A stretch of 64,000 nucleotides of DNA from contig NZ_JBFRGU010000006.1 in the NCBI RefSeq assembly GCF_052115485.1, positions 248,001 to 312,000 on the forward strand. The letters are read 5' to 3'. The position numbers and the translations under genes were made by a program. This DNA comes from Microvirga sp052115485 (GTDB taxonomy: Bacteria; Pseudomonadota; Alphaproteobacteria; Rhizobiales; Beijerinckiaceae). Within the stretch, counting starts at the first letter, position 1, and each line of letters opens with the position of its first letter. Below are positions 32,601 through 42,183 of this stretch, piece after piece. The notes beneath the pieces are model-generated. The model worked only from the letters and a program-made list of their open reading frames with translations. It had not been told where the DNA came from and searched no databases.

Positions 32601-34383
32601 CCACGGATTCCGTGGCAGCAGGCGCTTGCGCCGTTGCCATGAACTGCGCCTTGGCGAGTTCGGCAAAGCGGCCGCCCCTGGCGACGAGTTCGTCGAAGGT
32701 GCCGGTTTCCACCACACGCCCCTGATCGAAGACAAGGATGCGGTCGGCATTGCGGATCGTCGCGAGCCGGTGCGCGATGACGAAGGTGGTGCGCCCCCTC
32801 ATCACCTCGTCGAGTGCCCTTTGCAGCTTCTGCTCGGTGGCGGCATCGAGCGCGCTCGTCGCCTCGTCGAGAATGAGGATGGGCGGATTTTTGAGCAAGG
32901 CACGGGCAATAGACAGGCGCTGGCGTTCGCCGCCCGAAAGAGAGCGCCCGCGCTCGCCGATGACGGTATCAAGCCCATCATGTTGACGGGCGATGAATTC
33001 GGCCGCCTGCGCGCGCTCGAGAGCATCAATCATCTCGGCATCCGTGGCATTAGGCTGCCCGACCTGCAGGTTCTCGCGGATCGAGCGGGCAAAGAGCATC
33101 GGCTCCTGGAAGACTACGCCGATATTGCGCCGAAGCGAGGCGAGCGTCAGATCGCGGATATCGTCGCCATCGATGCGGATCACGCCGGATTGCGGATCGA
33201 AGGCGCGATGAAGAAGACCGAGCGTGGTCGACTTGCCGGATCCCGTCGCGCCGACGAGCGCTACGTTCTCGCCGGGCAAAACGCGGAACGTGACATCCTG
33301 CACCGCCGTCCGCTTGCCGTCATAGGAGAAGCTCACGTTCTCGAAGGCGACTTCGCCGTTGAAGCGTTCGATGTTCTTGGCGTTCGGTCGGTCGTGAACC
33401 GCAGGCGCCGTATCGAGGATCTCGAAGAACTCCCGCATCTTCGGCGCTTGCATGAACAACTGGTTGATGAAGTTCACCGACTGCTCGAGCCGCGCAATGA
33501 GCATGTTCGCGATGCTCATGAACATGACGATCTCACCGATGGTGGCAAGGCCCTTCAGGTGAAGCCCCGTCCCGACGAGAAAAACTGCGGTGATCGTGAT
33601 CGTCGCCGCGGCACGGGAGGCGACAGAGGCAATGGCCCACCAGGATAAAACCGGATTTTGTGCTTGGAGAAGCTGCTGGATGATGCTGCCCAGCGCCCGC
33701 GATTCCGCCTCGATGCGGGTGAAGGACTGAATCACCGGAACGTTGCCGAGCGCGTCGGAGGCGTGTTCGGCAAGGCTCGAATGGTAGCGCTCGACCCGGC
33801 CTTGCAGGCTCTCGGTTTTGCGGAGCACCAGCGTCGTGAGAACGGCGAAGACAACGACGAGCACGAGGAGCAAAAGGCCGAGCCGCCAGTTCAGGAATAC
33901 CGTCAGCGGTAGAAGCACGATGAGAGAGACGAGCGCGGCGCAATGCTCGCGGAAGAAGCCGAGCCAAAGCCACGCCATGCCGCTCGACCCATCGAGCATG
34001 ACCTTCAAAACGCGGCCCGAATGGGTCGACGTGTGAAAAGCGAGCGGCAATTCGAGCACATGCTCGAAATAACTCGCCATGACGGCCAGCCGCCGACGAT
34101 GGGACAATCGGTCCGCATAGAGCGCCACCAGAACACCCGCACCGATGGAAAAGAAAGCGAAGGCGACCCAGGCCGCGATCAGGGGCGTCAGCACACCGAA
34201 GGTCACAGGCCGCCCGCCGACGCTCTGCGCCCGCGTCAGCACGTCGATGATGCGCCCGAACAGGATCGGCTCGGCAAAGGCCGAAATCGCCAGCGCCACG
34301 TTGGCCAGTGCGAGAACGGCACCGATTCTCAGATCGGAGCCGAGCTGACCGAGGACACGTGCATAAAGGCGGATCAGCCACAT
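32563..34383 (-). CDS. ABC transporter, cyclic beta-1,2-glucan exporter (NdvA/ChvA)-like
   Basis: 606 residues: an N-terminal six-helix domain (about residues 15-310) fused to an ATPase (about 345-580) with Walker A GATGSGKST, Q-loop VFQEPMLF, signature LSGGERQRLSIARALL, Walker B ILILDEATSALD and IAHRL. The membrane domain resembles NdvA/ChvA at several points (AEPILFGRIIDVL, ADRLSHRRR, PVLSWWAIASVASRAA, MFMSIANMLIARLEQ). NdvA exports cyclic beta-1,2-glucan, a periplasmic osmolyte and symbiosis factor in Rhizobiales. A glucan synthase gene is not in the window, so the substrate is inferred. The 3' end overlaps the CNNM gene. Confidence 0.88.
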   Translation of the reverse strand: MWLIRLYARVLGQLGSDLRIGAVLALANVALAISAFAEPILFGRIIDVLTRAQSVGGRPVTFGVLTPLIAAWVAFAFFSIGAGVLVALYADRLSHRRRLAVMASYFEHVLELPLAFHTSTHSGRVLKVMLDGSSGMAWLWLGFFREHCAALVSLIVLLPLTVFLNWRLGLLLLVLVVVFAVLTTLVLRKTESLQGRVERYHSSLAEHASDALGNVPVIQSFTRIEAESRALGSIIQQLLQAQNPVLSWWAIASVASRAAATITITAVFLVGTGLHLKGLATIGEIVMFMSIANMLIARLEQSVNFINQLFMQAPKMREFFEILDTAPAVHDRPNAKNIERFNGEVAFENVSFSYDGKRTAVQDVTFRVLPGENVALVGATGSGKSTTLGLLHRAFDPQSGVIRIDGDDIRDLTLASLRRNIGVVFQEPMLFARSIRENLQVGQPNATDAEMIDALERAQAAEFIARQHDGLDTVIGERGRSLSGGERQRLSIARALLKNPPILILDEATSALDAATEQKLQRALDEVMRGRTTFVIAHRLATIRNADRILVFDQGRVVETGTFDELVARGGRFAELAKAQFMATAQAPAATESVVKLASAGQAKPA

Positions 34384-34445
34384 GAAGGATTACCTATCCA
34401 TCGGCGTTTTTCAGCTTGCTGCGCCATCCTACTACAGAGCCAGAA

Positions 34446-34504
34446 CATGATCAGAACAAGTGGAAACCGATTGTTCGCCCGGATCATGCGAAATCAAGTT
34501 CTAA
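34446..34504. repeat. Dispersed repeat family A, inverted copy
   Basis: ACATGATCAGAACAAGTGGAAACCGATTG...CCCGGATCATGCG and GTTCTAA are the reverse complement of the family A module 2, lying between the CAP protein gene and the ABC transporter gene. Confidence 0.8.
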
Positions 34505-34538
34505 GCCCCATGATCCGTTGGACAAGCCTGTCAGGCGT

Positions 34539-35033
34539 TCACCGCTTGGCGGATGCGACCACGAGCACCCAATAGACCTTGTACTTGGAGTTCGGCGTAT
34601 AGGCGGTGGCGATGCCCATGCGGGTCGCGCGCGGATCGAGCAGGACCCGGTCGTGCTGCGCGCTCTCGCGCCACCCGGAAAAGGCTTCGGCAAGAGTGTG
34701 ATACCCGGCCGAGAGATTGGCGGCGGGGGCGGCAAAGCCGGCAGTCGCGAGGCGCGCCTTCACCGCATCGGCCGATGTCGGTTTGTCGGCGGCCGCCATG
34801 GCATCGGCTTCCGCCTCAGCAAGCGCCTGCAATTCCGGATCGACGGCCAACACGCCCAGACCCTTGTTGCGGCGGTAGGAGCTGAACATGTCCTGCGCGG
34901 TCGCGGCATCGACCACGGCGTTTGCGCTTGCCATGGAGCGGTAGAAGCTCGGAACCTGATTGGACGGCCGGGGCCCGGTCGCGCAGGCGCAGAGAGCTGC
35001 TGCCATGAGGCTCAACGTGACGATGCGTTTCAT
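34539..35033 (-). CDS. CAP domain-containing lipoprotein
   Basis: 164 residues. The N-terminus MKRIVTLSLMAAALCACATG is a signal peptide with a lipobox-like LCAC. The rest is a short CAP (SCP/PR1) domain with FSSYRRNKGLGVLAVDPELQALA near the start, AFSGWRESAQHDRVLLDPRATRMGIA, and KYKVYWVLV at the end. CAP proteins in bacteria are secreted or envelope proteins of mostly unknown function. The start overlaps the end of the upstream MscS-type gene by four bases, so it may be co-expressed with the channel. Confidence 0.85.
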   Translation of the reverse strand: MKRIVTLSLMAAALCACATGPRPSNQVPSFYRSMASANAVVDAATAQDMFSSYRRNKGLGVLAVDPELQALAEAEADAMAAADKPTSADAVKARLATAGFAAPAANLSAGYHTLAEAFSGWRESAQHDRVLLDPRATRMGIATAYTPNSKYKVYWVLVVASAKR

Positions 35034-37618
35034 GGGGCTGACTTGTCCTTCGGAATCACGAGGACGTTTTCATCCTCGTTCTGAATCGCGTGCGCAACGT
35101 TGTCCACCGCCTCTTCGAGCTCATCCGGCCCCTTGAGCGCGAGCGAGGGCTGCGCCGGTTCCGGCACACCGGTCCCGGCTTTTCGCAAGTCGCGGAAGAT
35201 CTCGAAATAGAGGTCGCTGGCGACACGGCCCGCCGTGTCGATCTCATCGACGAAACAGATGAGATCGAAATCGATCGTGTTCTCGGTCACTTTCTTGAAG
35301 AGCACGCGCGGGGTCGGCTCGCTCAGCACTTCGCGATGGGCAAGCGCGGCCTTGCGCATGATATCCGCCACGAGATCCGGATCGGACGCGCGCGGCACCG
35401 GCACGGAGACGAGCACGCGCCCTGTGCGATCGTTGCGCACACGGTTGCGGACGATGCCCGAAATCAGGTTCGAGTTCGGAACGATCAGGGTCGACCGATC
35501 GCCGGTCTGAATCTCCGTCGAGCGCACGTTGATGCGCCGCACATAGCCTTCACCATCGCCGACGACCACGAGATCTCCGACGCGGATCGGCCGTTCCCAC
35601 AACAGGATCAGGCCGGAAATGAAGTTGTTGACGATGGATTGCAGACCGAAACCGATACCGACCGACAGGGCACCGGCGACTAGCGTCAGGCGCTCCAGGC
35701 TCAGGCCGAGATAGGTGAAGCACACCATGCCCGCAATGATGATGCCCACATAGCCCGTCGCCGTGCTGATGGAGTTTCGCAACCCCGCATCGAGATCAGT
35801 CGCCGGCAGGAAAGTCTGGTCGAGCCAGCGCTGGATCACACGCGTGACGACAAAGCCGATGGCGAACAGCAACGCTGCGATCAGGATCGACGAAATCGAG
35901 ATCGTCATGTCGCCGACGCTGAAGCCGAAGAAGGCGGCGCGCACCGAGCCGAGGATGTCGGTCGATTCGATGCCCCACGGCGCCAGCGCGAGAAGAATCG
36001 CGAGCACGATGAGGCACAACCGCGCAACACCCGTCGCGAGAACGCCGATCTGCTCGATGGAGCGTTTGCGAAGGCCCGTATTCGCCTGCAGGGTCGTGGC
36101 GAATTTGCTGTCGCTCGTGAGCGTGCCGCCGATGAACTCGTCCACCAGCGCAATGCCGAGAATGAGCAGCGCGATGAGGATCGAAATCCACACCACCTGA
36201 TCGACCAGAAACGAGGCGAGCGCCACGTAGCCGGTGACGACGCTGACGAGAACCACGCCGCCGACGATCCAGCCGAGCGTCCGCAACGGGCCGCTGACAT
36301 CGACCTCGGTCGCCACATAAGGCCCGAGGCAGTTTTCGTCGCTCGTATCCCGCGTTGCGAAACGGCGCAGCAGTTCCGCGAAAATCAGGACGCCGGCGAG
36401 CGCAAAGATCGAACGCGTCATGACCGTGATCGGCAACACCGCCGCAATCGCCTGATTGAAGGATTCGAGCATCTTTCCGGCGACCATGACCGAGGCCAGG
36501 ATCACGCCGAACCGCATGATCCGCGTTGCCCCAACGTTGCCGACCGGAACCAACCGCCAGGAGGGGTGATCGGGGGCAAGAATGGCATCGATCAAGGCGC
36601 GGACAAAGGCCACGAAGGCAATGCCGCGCAGAAGCGCCGCGACGACCTGCTCGAGACGCGGCGGGAACAGATCGGCGGAATCGAACGCGATCCAGACGAT
36701 CCAGCTTCCGGCAACGGCGGGCAGCGTGCCCAGGAGGAGAACAACGAGCGCGGCGAGCAGGCGACTGCGGCGACTGGGTTCGCTGATCGCCGGATCGCGC
36801 TTCACGAGGCGCGGCGCGATGTAGCGACGTCCACCGTAAAGTGCCACGGCAACGCCGATGGCGAGGCCAAGGAAGAACAGGGTTCCGAAAGTGGCGTTGC
36901 GCGCGAAATGCTCAGCCGTATCGGAAACCGTCAGACGCTGAACCCGCAATTCACGCGGGATCGCCTGCAAGACGTTCATCCAGAGGCTTGGGCTCAGCAA
37001 ACCGTCGCTCTGTTCGAACAGAGCGCGGGTGAACGAAGCCCTTCGGCGGTCGCTGATCTGGGCCCCGATCTGGTCGACCTGGACGAGCAAGGCGCGCGCG
37101 AGGCGCTGCGTCTCGTCGAGCTCGGCCACAGCTTGTTCGCGCTCGGTCCGATCCTTTGCGACATCGGCGCTCTCGTCTTGCCCCTCTTTCGGCTTTGGTC
37201 CCAATTGAGCCAGACGGGCGCGGCTCGCCTCAAGCTTGGGGGCCTGCTCGTCGATGATCGTGCGGATGCTCGCGCCGAGCGGTTCGAGCTCGCTGCGCAA
37301 GATCTGCAATTCGGCATCGGAAAGCCTGCGCCCTTGCAGGCTCGCCTCCTTCTGATCGAGATCGGCCTTGAAACCGTCAAGCTTCGACCGCGTGGCTTTG
37401 GTCTCATTCGACACGGGCGGCGCGGCGGCTTCCGGGGCTGGCGCGGCCGGTGCGGGCGCGGCAACGGGCGCAGAGGCAGGATTTTGCGGCGCGGCCGTCG
37501 ATGACGGCACTTGCACGGGCACTTGCACGGGCCCTTGCTGCGCCTCGGCAAGCCCGCCAAAGCCAAGACTGAGGATCAAGATCCCCGCCAGAAACCACCA
37601 CTGCTTAAGGATTTTCAT
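35030..37618 (-). CDS. Large MscS-family mechanosensitive channel with DUF3772 domain
   Basis: 862 residues. A signal peptide (to about residue 26, AEA) is followed by a Pro/Ala-rich linker, a periplasmic DUF3772 coiled-coil-like region (about 75-220), about ten membrane helices (240-680), and a C-terminal MscS core. The pore-forming helix is Gly/Ala rich (LVAGALSVGIGFGLQSIVNNF). The beta-domain segment has WERPIRVGDLVVV, VRRINVRSTEIQT and IVPNSNLIS. This is the MscK/MscM-like architecture, opening under membrane tension to release osmolytes. It is followed by the overlapping CAP lipoprotein gene. Confidence 0.92.
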   Translation of the reverse strand: MKILKQWWFLAGILILSLGFGGLAEAQQGPVQVPVQVPSSTAAPQNPASAPVAAPAPAAPAPEAAAPPVSNETKATRSKLDGFKADLDQKEASLQGRRLSDAELQILRSELEPLGASIRTIIDEQAPKLEASRARLAQLGPKPKEGQDESADVAKDRTEREQAVAELDETQRLARALLVQVDQIGAQISDRRRASFTRALFEQSDGLLSPSLWMNVLQAIPRELRVQRLTVSDTAEHFARNATFGTLFFLGLAIGVAVALYGGRRYIAPRLVKRDPAISEPSRRSRLLAALVVLLLGTLPAVAGSWIVWIAFDSADLFPPRLEQVVAALLRGIAFVAFVRALIDAILAPDHPSWRLVPVGNVGATRIMRFGVILASVMVAGKMLESFNQAIAAVLPITVMTRSIFALAGVLIFAELLRRFATRDTSDENCLGPYVATEVDVSGPLRTLGWIVGGVVLVSVVTGYVALASFLVDQVVWISILIALLILGIALVDEFIGGTLTSDSKFATTLQANTGLRKRSIEQIGVLATGVARLCLIVLAILLALAPWGIESTDILGSVRAAFFGFSVGDMTISISSILIAALLFAIGFVVTRVIQRWLDQTFLPATDLDAGLRNSISTATGYVGIIIAGMVCFTYLGLSLERLTLVAGALSVGIGFGLQSIVNNFISGLILLWERPIRVGDLVVVGDGEGYVRRINVRSTEIQTGDRSTLIVPNSNLISGIVRNRVRNDRTGRVLVSVPVPRASDPDLVADIMRKAALAHREVLSEPTPRVLFKKVTENTIDFDLICFVDEIDTAGRVASDLYFEIFRDLRKAGTGVPEPAQPSLALKGPDELEEAVDNVAHAIQNEDENVLVIPKDKSAP

Positions 37619-37751
37619 TCAATCGGCCCTTTTCGACCCGCGATCGTTATCGCGAATCACTTTCAGAAAAGTCACCGCCGAGGCCCCAAAGTGCAAGCGA
37701 GGGGCCGTTCAGCACGACTTATTCCGTAGGGCTTGAGAAAATGGCTTAATT

Positions 37752-37958
37752 TTAACGAGGTGTCGTCCCGGTTGCCGAAGGATCGGTCGTGCGCGGTTGC
37801 GAGGCTGCGCGGTTCTCCTCAGGGGAAGAGACCTTGACCCATACCATGTACCCCCCGAACGCGACGGCGCACAAAATCAGCCCGCCAAGCAGGACTCCGA
37901 GGACGGGGCGACCGAGAGGCCCCTGACGCGCACGCTTGTCCGACACGATTTTTGGCAT
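37752..37958 (-). CDS. Small single-helix membrane protein
   Basis: 68 residues from ATG 37958 (MPKIVSDKRARQGPLGRP). A basic start, one hydrophobic helix (about residues 18-42, VLGVLLGGLILCAVAFGGYM) and a polar, Thr/Pro/Ser-rich tail give an N-in membrane protein. Extending to 38081 adds an unconvincing 41 residues. It sits between the MscS-type channel and the GH2 gene with no clear partner. Not recognised. It could resemble small hypothetical proteins seen in Rhizobiales. Confidence 0.55.
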   Translation of the reverse strand: MPKIVSDKRARQGPLGRPVLGVLLGGLILCAVAFGGYMVWVKVSSPEENRAASQPRTTDPSATGTTPR

Positions 37959-38195
37959 AACAATCCAATCTCTGAGATCTCGAAAATCCGGCAACGCCCC
38001 TGCGGGCCGATGTCCGGGCAACGCGAAAGCGGGAACCCGGTTCCGCTCGCTGCGCATGCTGGCCTGAGCTGTTGGGATCAAACATCGCCCAACATCGTTG
38101 AACGAAAACGGAACCGTGTGCGACGGCGCGCGTCGCAGTCATGTTTTCGCCGCTTTGACCGCGTGGTTTGAGCACTTGTTCAAGGACGATGTCTC

Positions 38196-40946
38196 ATGCA
38201 CGAAAATCGCATCAATCTCGACGGTATCTGGCAATTTCTCCACGTTTCCGACGACCGTCTTTCTGGCCCCGCGGAAGTGCGCCAGATTACCGTGCCGCGC
38301 CCGTGGCAGGCAGAGTTCTCAGATCTTCGCATGCGTGCCGGCATCGGTATTTACTGCCGCAATGTCGACATCCCGGCGGAATGGCTCCACGACAACATAT
38401 GGATACGCTTCGGCGCGGTCTTTCATAACGTGCGTGTTTTTATCAACGGCGAACAGGTCGGCACCAATGAAGGCGGGTTTCTCCCCTTTGCGTTCGATGT
38501 CACGGGACACCTGAAAGCGGGGCGCAACGAGATCAAGGTTCGCGTCGATTCACCCACCGACAATCCGGCCGAGTTTCCGGATTCGCCTTTCGCCGAGATC
38601 CCGTTCGGCAAGCAGAGCTGGTATGGGCCGCTCTCCGGCATCTGGCAATCGGTCTATCTCGATCGCCGTATCGCCGATCACATGACGCGGGTGCGCGTCG
38701 TGCCGAACCGTGACACGGGCCGTGTCGCAGCCGGCGTCTTTTTTGCCCGCCATGTTCTCGCCGATACGCAAATCCGCGTCGAAGTGCGCGACCCGTCCGG
38801 GACGATCGTCATCGACGAAACCCATGGAACGCAGGTCGGCGTCACCAGCATGCCTTTCGATTTCGACATCCCGGAGGTCATGTCCTGGTCGCCGGATCAT
38901 CCGCATCTCTATCACCTGCGCCTAATGATGATCAGGCAGGGCGAGGTCAAGGACGAAATCAAGGAGGAGTTCGGCTTTCGAACCATCGAAGCCCGCGATG
39001 GAAAATTCTACCTGAACGGCGAGCCTTTCTACATGCGCGCTGCCCTCGATCAGGATTATTACCCTGGGACCATCTGCACAGTTCCCTCGGTAGAGTTCCT
39101 CGAAGATCAGTTTCGCAAGGTGAAGGAGCTAGGTCTCAATACCTTGCGCTGCCACATCAAGGCGGCGGACCCACGCTATTACGACGTGGCGGATCGGATG
39201 GGTGTTCTCATCTGGACGGAACTGCCCAACGGCGGCATGACGACGGATCGCCTGCGCGGGCGAAAGGAAAAGCTTCTGAAGGGCATCGTCGACCGCGACG
39301 GCAATCATCCCTCCATCGCCATCTGGACGATCATCAACGAGAACTGGGGCGTGGATCTCGTCAACGATGCCGACCACCGGGATTGGCTGAAGCGCACCTT
39401 CGCCTGGCTCAAGGCATACGATCCGACCCGCCTGGTGGTCGACAATTCCCCGCTGGCGCCGAGTTTCCACGTGGAATCCGACATCGCGGATTATCACTTC
39501 TACGCTGGGTTTCCCGACCACCGTGATGAATGGGACCGCTTCGTCGATGAACTGGCGCACCGGGCCTCCTGGCTCTATTCGCCTCACGGCGACGCGGTGA
39601 TCACGGGCCGCGAGCCCCTGATGTGCTCTGAATTCGGCAATTGGGGATTGCCCTACCCCAAGGACCTGCGCGACGAGAATGGCGACGAGCCCTGGTGGTT
39701 CGAGACGGGTCATGATTGGGGCGAAGGCGTCATGTACGCTCACGGCGTCGAAAATCGCTTTTCCGATTGGAGCATGGACCGTGTCTTCGGCGATCTGCGC
39801 CGCTTCGTGACAGCTGCGCAGTGGCAGCAGTTCCGAGCGTTGAAATACGAAATCGAGGCGATGCGGCGAAAACCAAGCCTTGCTGGTTACGTGATCACGG
39901 AACTTCACGATTGCCATTGGGAATCGAACGGCCTTCTCGACATGCGGCGAAACCCGCGCGTCTTCCATGAGCTGTTTCACATTATCAACGCCGATACGAT
40001 CATCGTTCCGAAATGGGAGCGGGTCTCCTATTGGGCCGGCGAGACCGTGAAGCTTCAGATTTCCATCGCGCACGGCGCGGGGCCTGTACTGGAAGGTTGC
40101 AAGCTGGAAATTTCACTCGGCGGCAACAATAAACGCCTCTCGGTTCCTCGGCTCGAAGCTCCCTGCGTCGTCGATCTCGGAGACGTCGAAATGCACGTTC
40201 CTGAGCCGAGCGATCCGGAATTGCGTCGTATCGGCATGGAATTGCGCACAAGCGAAGGGCTCCTTATCGCCCAGAACCATGTCGATATCGCCGTCCATAC
40301 GAAGCGCGGCTTTCCCGAGCGAGAGAAGCATCTCGTCTTTGCGTTCGACGAGGATTTACGCGAGCGCTTCGCCACCCTTGGCTATGGCATCGCGCGCGAT
40401 TTGCAGGAAGCGAACATCGTCGTCTCTCATCATCACGACAAGGATGTCGCCGATCATGTGCGCAAAGGCGCGAGCCTCTTGTTGCTGCCGGAAGACGAGA
40501 TGAACCTCTACCCGTTCTTCCCGCATTGGCAGAATGTGCGCGTCAAACAGCGGGACGGCACACTCTGGCGCGGTGACTGGGCCTCGTCCTTTGCATGGTT
40601 GCGCCGGGCCGGCCATTTCGCATCCTTCCCGAGCGGCCCGCTGCTCGATGAGACCATGGACCGGGTGTTACCCACTCACGTGATCTCCGGCTGCAACCTG
40701 CTCGATTTCCAGGCGCGCGTCTTTGCCGGCCTCGTCGTCGGCTGGATTCACAAGCCGGTGGCGCTGGGCGTCGAGCGCAGCTATGGGCGCGGCCGTATCG
40801 TGGCCTCCACCTTTCGTTTGTTCCGGGACGCACCGCTTGCCGACCCCACGGCGACGATTCTCACCGACAGCCTTCTCGAACTCTCAATCGAATCGCGTGC
40901 GGCCCGGCTCGAAGAGGCTGTACGTGCAGCTGAGGCTGCCGCCTGA
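38196..40946 (+). CDS. Glycoside hydrolase family 2 protein
   Basis: 916 residues without a signal peptide. Residues 5-155 are a GH2 sugar-binding jelly roll (INLDGIWQF, GIGIYCRNVDIP, NGEQVGTNEGGFLPF). About 160-265 is the Ig-like domain, and 265-600 the TIM barrel, with acid/base Glu382 (WTIINENWG) and nucleophile Glu479 (MCSEFGNWG). About 300 further residues (600-916) form extra beta-rich domains not usual in the core enzyme. The GH2 family covers beta-galactosidase, beta-glucuronidase, beta-mannosidase and others, including galactofuranosidases. The substrate is not visible. It converges on the GH1 operon with 6 bases between stops. Confidence 0.88.
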   Translation: MHENRINLDGIWQFLHVSDDRLSGPAEVRQITVPRPWQAEFSDLRMRAGIGIYCRNVDIPAEWLHDNIWIRFGAVFHNVRVFINGEQVGTNEGGFLPFAFDVTGHLKAGRNEIKVRVDSPTDNPAEFPDSPFAEIPFGKQSWYGPLSGIWQSVYLDRRIADHMTRVRVVPNRDTGRVAAGVFFARHVLADTQIRVEVRDPSGTIVIDETHGTQVGVTSMPFDFDIPEVMSWSPDHPHLYHLRLMMIRQGEVKDEIKEEFGFRTIEARDGKFYLNGEPFYMRAALDQDYYPGTICTVPSVEFLEDQFRKVKELGLNTLRCHIKAADPRYYDVADRMGVLIWTELPNGGMTTDRLRGRKEKLLKGIVDRDGNHPSIAIWTIINENWGVDLVNDADHRDWLKRTFAWLKAYDPTRLVVDNSPLAPSFHVESDIADYHFYAGFPDHRDEWDRFVDELAHRASWLYSPHGDAVITGREPLMCSEFGNWGLPYPKDLRDENGDEPWWFETGHDWGEGVMYAHGVENRFSDWSMDRVFGDLRRFVTAAQWQQFRALKYEIEAMRRKPSLAGYVITELHDCHWESNGLLDMRRNPRVFHELFHIINADTIIVPKWERVSYWAGETVKLQISIAHGAGPVLEGCKLEISLGGNNKRLSVPRLEAPCVVDLGDVEMHVPEPSDPELRRIGMELRTSEGLLIAQNHVDIAVHTKRGFPEREKHLVFAFDEDLRERFATLGYGIARDLQEANIVVSHHHDKDVADHVRKGASLLLLPEDEMNLYPFFPHWQNVRVKQRDGTLWRGDWASSFAWLRRAGHFASFPSGPLLDETMDRVLPTHVISGCNLLDFQARVFAGLVVGWIHKPVALGVERSYGRGRIVASTFRLFRDAPLADPTATILTDSLLELSIESRAARLEEAVRAAEAAA

Positions 40947-40952
40947 TCGTCG

Positions 40953-42167
40953 TTACTCGGCAGCGACCGGAGCTACGCCATTGCGGCCTCGTGGCAAGGT
41001 CCGCTCGCGACGCTTGAGCATGCGCTGATGAAGCATATCCAGATGCCGCGCCTCACGGAATGCGTCGAGCATCGGACTGCAGGCGAGGCGCTCGCCATGT
41101 GGTTCCGCGGGAACGAGCGGATCCCAGAGCCCCATTGGCGTCCAATCCTCCGGCCGGTGCCATTCGGGCATACCGAGGATCGGGTAAAGGCAGACGCCGT
41201 GGAATGGAACACCTTCTCGCAGCAAAGCTTCCGATTCCTCGGCGACCTCTCTCAACCAGGGCCCACGCATGTCGCCGACGTGGGTCGTCTCGGTAATCAT
41301 CACGTCACCGCCGTACCGCTCCCAGACCATTCGGACGAGATCGCGCAGTCGTGCGCGACGAGGATCGTCATCCGCCAGCGGCGGGATCACCCCATCGGCC
41401 ATCGGTGCGACGCCCCATTCCCATTGATTGGTCCAATAATAGTTGATGCCCACCACATCGAGATGCGCGCGACTGCCGCCGAGTTCCGGCAGGAGCCGCC
41501 CGCTCAGCATGTCCCAGGTTTGGAAAACGAGCCGCTCGTTGAAATCCCGCGCCTCGGCGTGGCATTCGGGTTTGTCCGGCGGCAGCGCGACACGGCAAAG
41601 CGGGTCGGCATTGACGATACACGCATCGGAGCGGACGGAACGGATCGCGTCGATGCCCGCAATCGCCGCGCGCACGAGAGCGACCTTCAAATCCCAACCG
41701 CGACCGGTGGTATGGGGCGCAAAGAGACCCTTTTCACCTGCGGCATAGGCCATGAAGGACGGTTCGTTGACCGGGGTCATGTAAAGCCGCCCGGAAATGC
41801 GTCTGTCGAGATAGCGCGCGGTAGCGTAGCAATAGTCGGCGAAGCGGGCGGGGAAATCATGGCTCCAGAGATCGATGTGAGTCGGGAAGCCGTAGTGGAA
41901 CAGATCCCAGATCACATCCACCTCGTGCGCCGCCGCCGCTTTCACAAAGGGCTCGACCGAGGAAAAATCGTACCGCCCTCGGCCCTGATCGATCAGTGGC
42001 CAGCGCGCGACCTCGCGAGCGCCACGCATGCCAAGTGCGGCGATTTGCCGATAATCGTCCTGAAGCGTGGCAGCATGGCCAGTGGCGACAACCTGATCGA
42101 ACCATTGTCCGTGGCGATTGTAGCCGGTCGAGCCTTCGAAACCGGCAAGAAAGAAACTACGAAACAT
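40953..42167 (-). CDS. GH1-type beta-glycosidase-like protein (last gene of the operon)
   Basis: 404 residues from ATG 42167, with GGAG about 10 bases upstream. It has a (beta/alpha)8 glycosidase look: FLAGFEGSTGYN at the start, acid/base candidate Glu135 in TPVNEPSF, nucleophile candidate Glu293 in MITETTHVGD, and IDLWSHDFPARFADYC typical of GH1/clan A proteins. It is about 50 residues shorter than standard GH1 enzymes and only distantly similar, so subfamily and substrate are uncertain. No signal peptide. It is tightly linked (16 bases) to the upstream GH1-type gene and to glf and a glycosyltransferase. Confidence 0.8.
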   Translation of the reverse strand: MFRSFFLAGFEGSTGYNRHGQWFDQVVATGHAATLQDDYRQIAALGMRGAREVARWPLIDQGRGRYDFSSVEPFVKAAAAHEVDVIWDLFHYGFPTHIDLWSHDFPARFADYCYATARYLDRRISGRLYMTPVNEPSFMAYAAGEKGLFAPHTTGRGWDLKVALVRAAIAGIDAIRSVRSDACIVNADPLCRVALPPDKPECHAEARDFNERLVFQTWDMLSGRLLPELGGSRAHLDVVGINYYWTNQWEWGVAPMADGVIPPLADDDPRRARLRDLVRMVWERYGGDVMITETTHVGDMRGPWLREVAEESEALLREGVPFHGVCLYPILGMPEWHRPEDWTPMGLWDPLVPAEPHGERLACSPMLDAFREARHLDMLHQRMLKRRERTLPRGRNGVAPVAAE

Positions 42168-42183
42168 GAAGACTCCCGCTCCT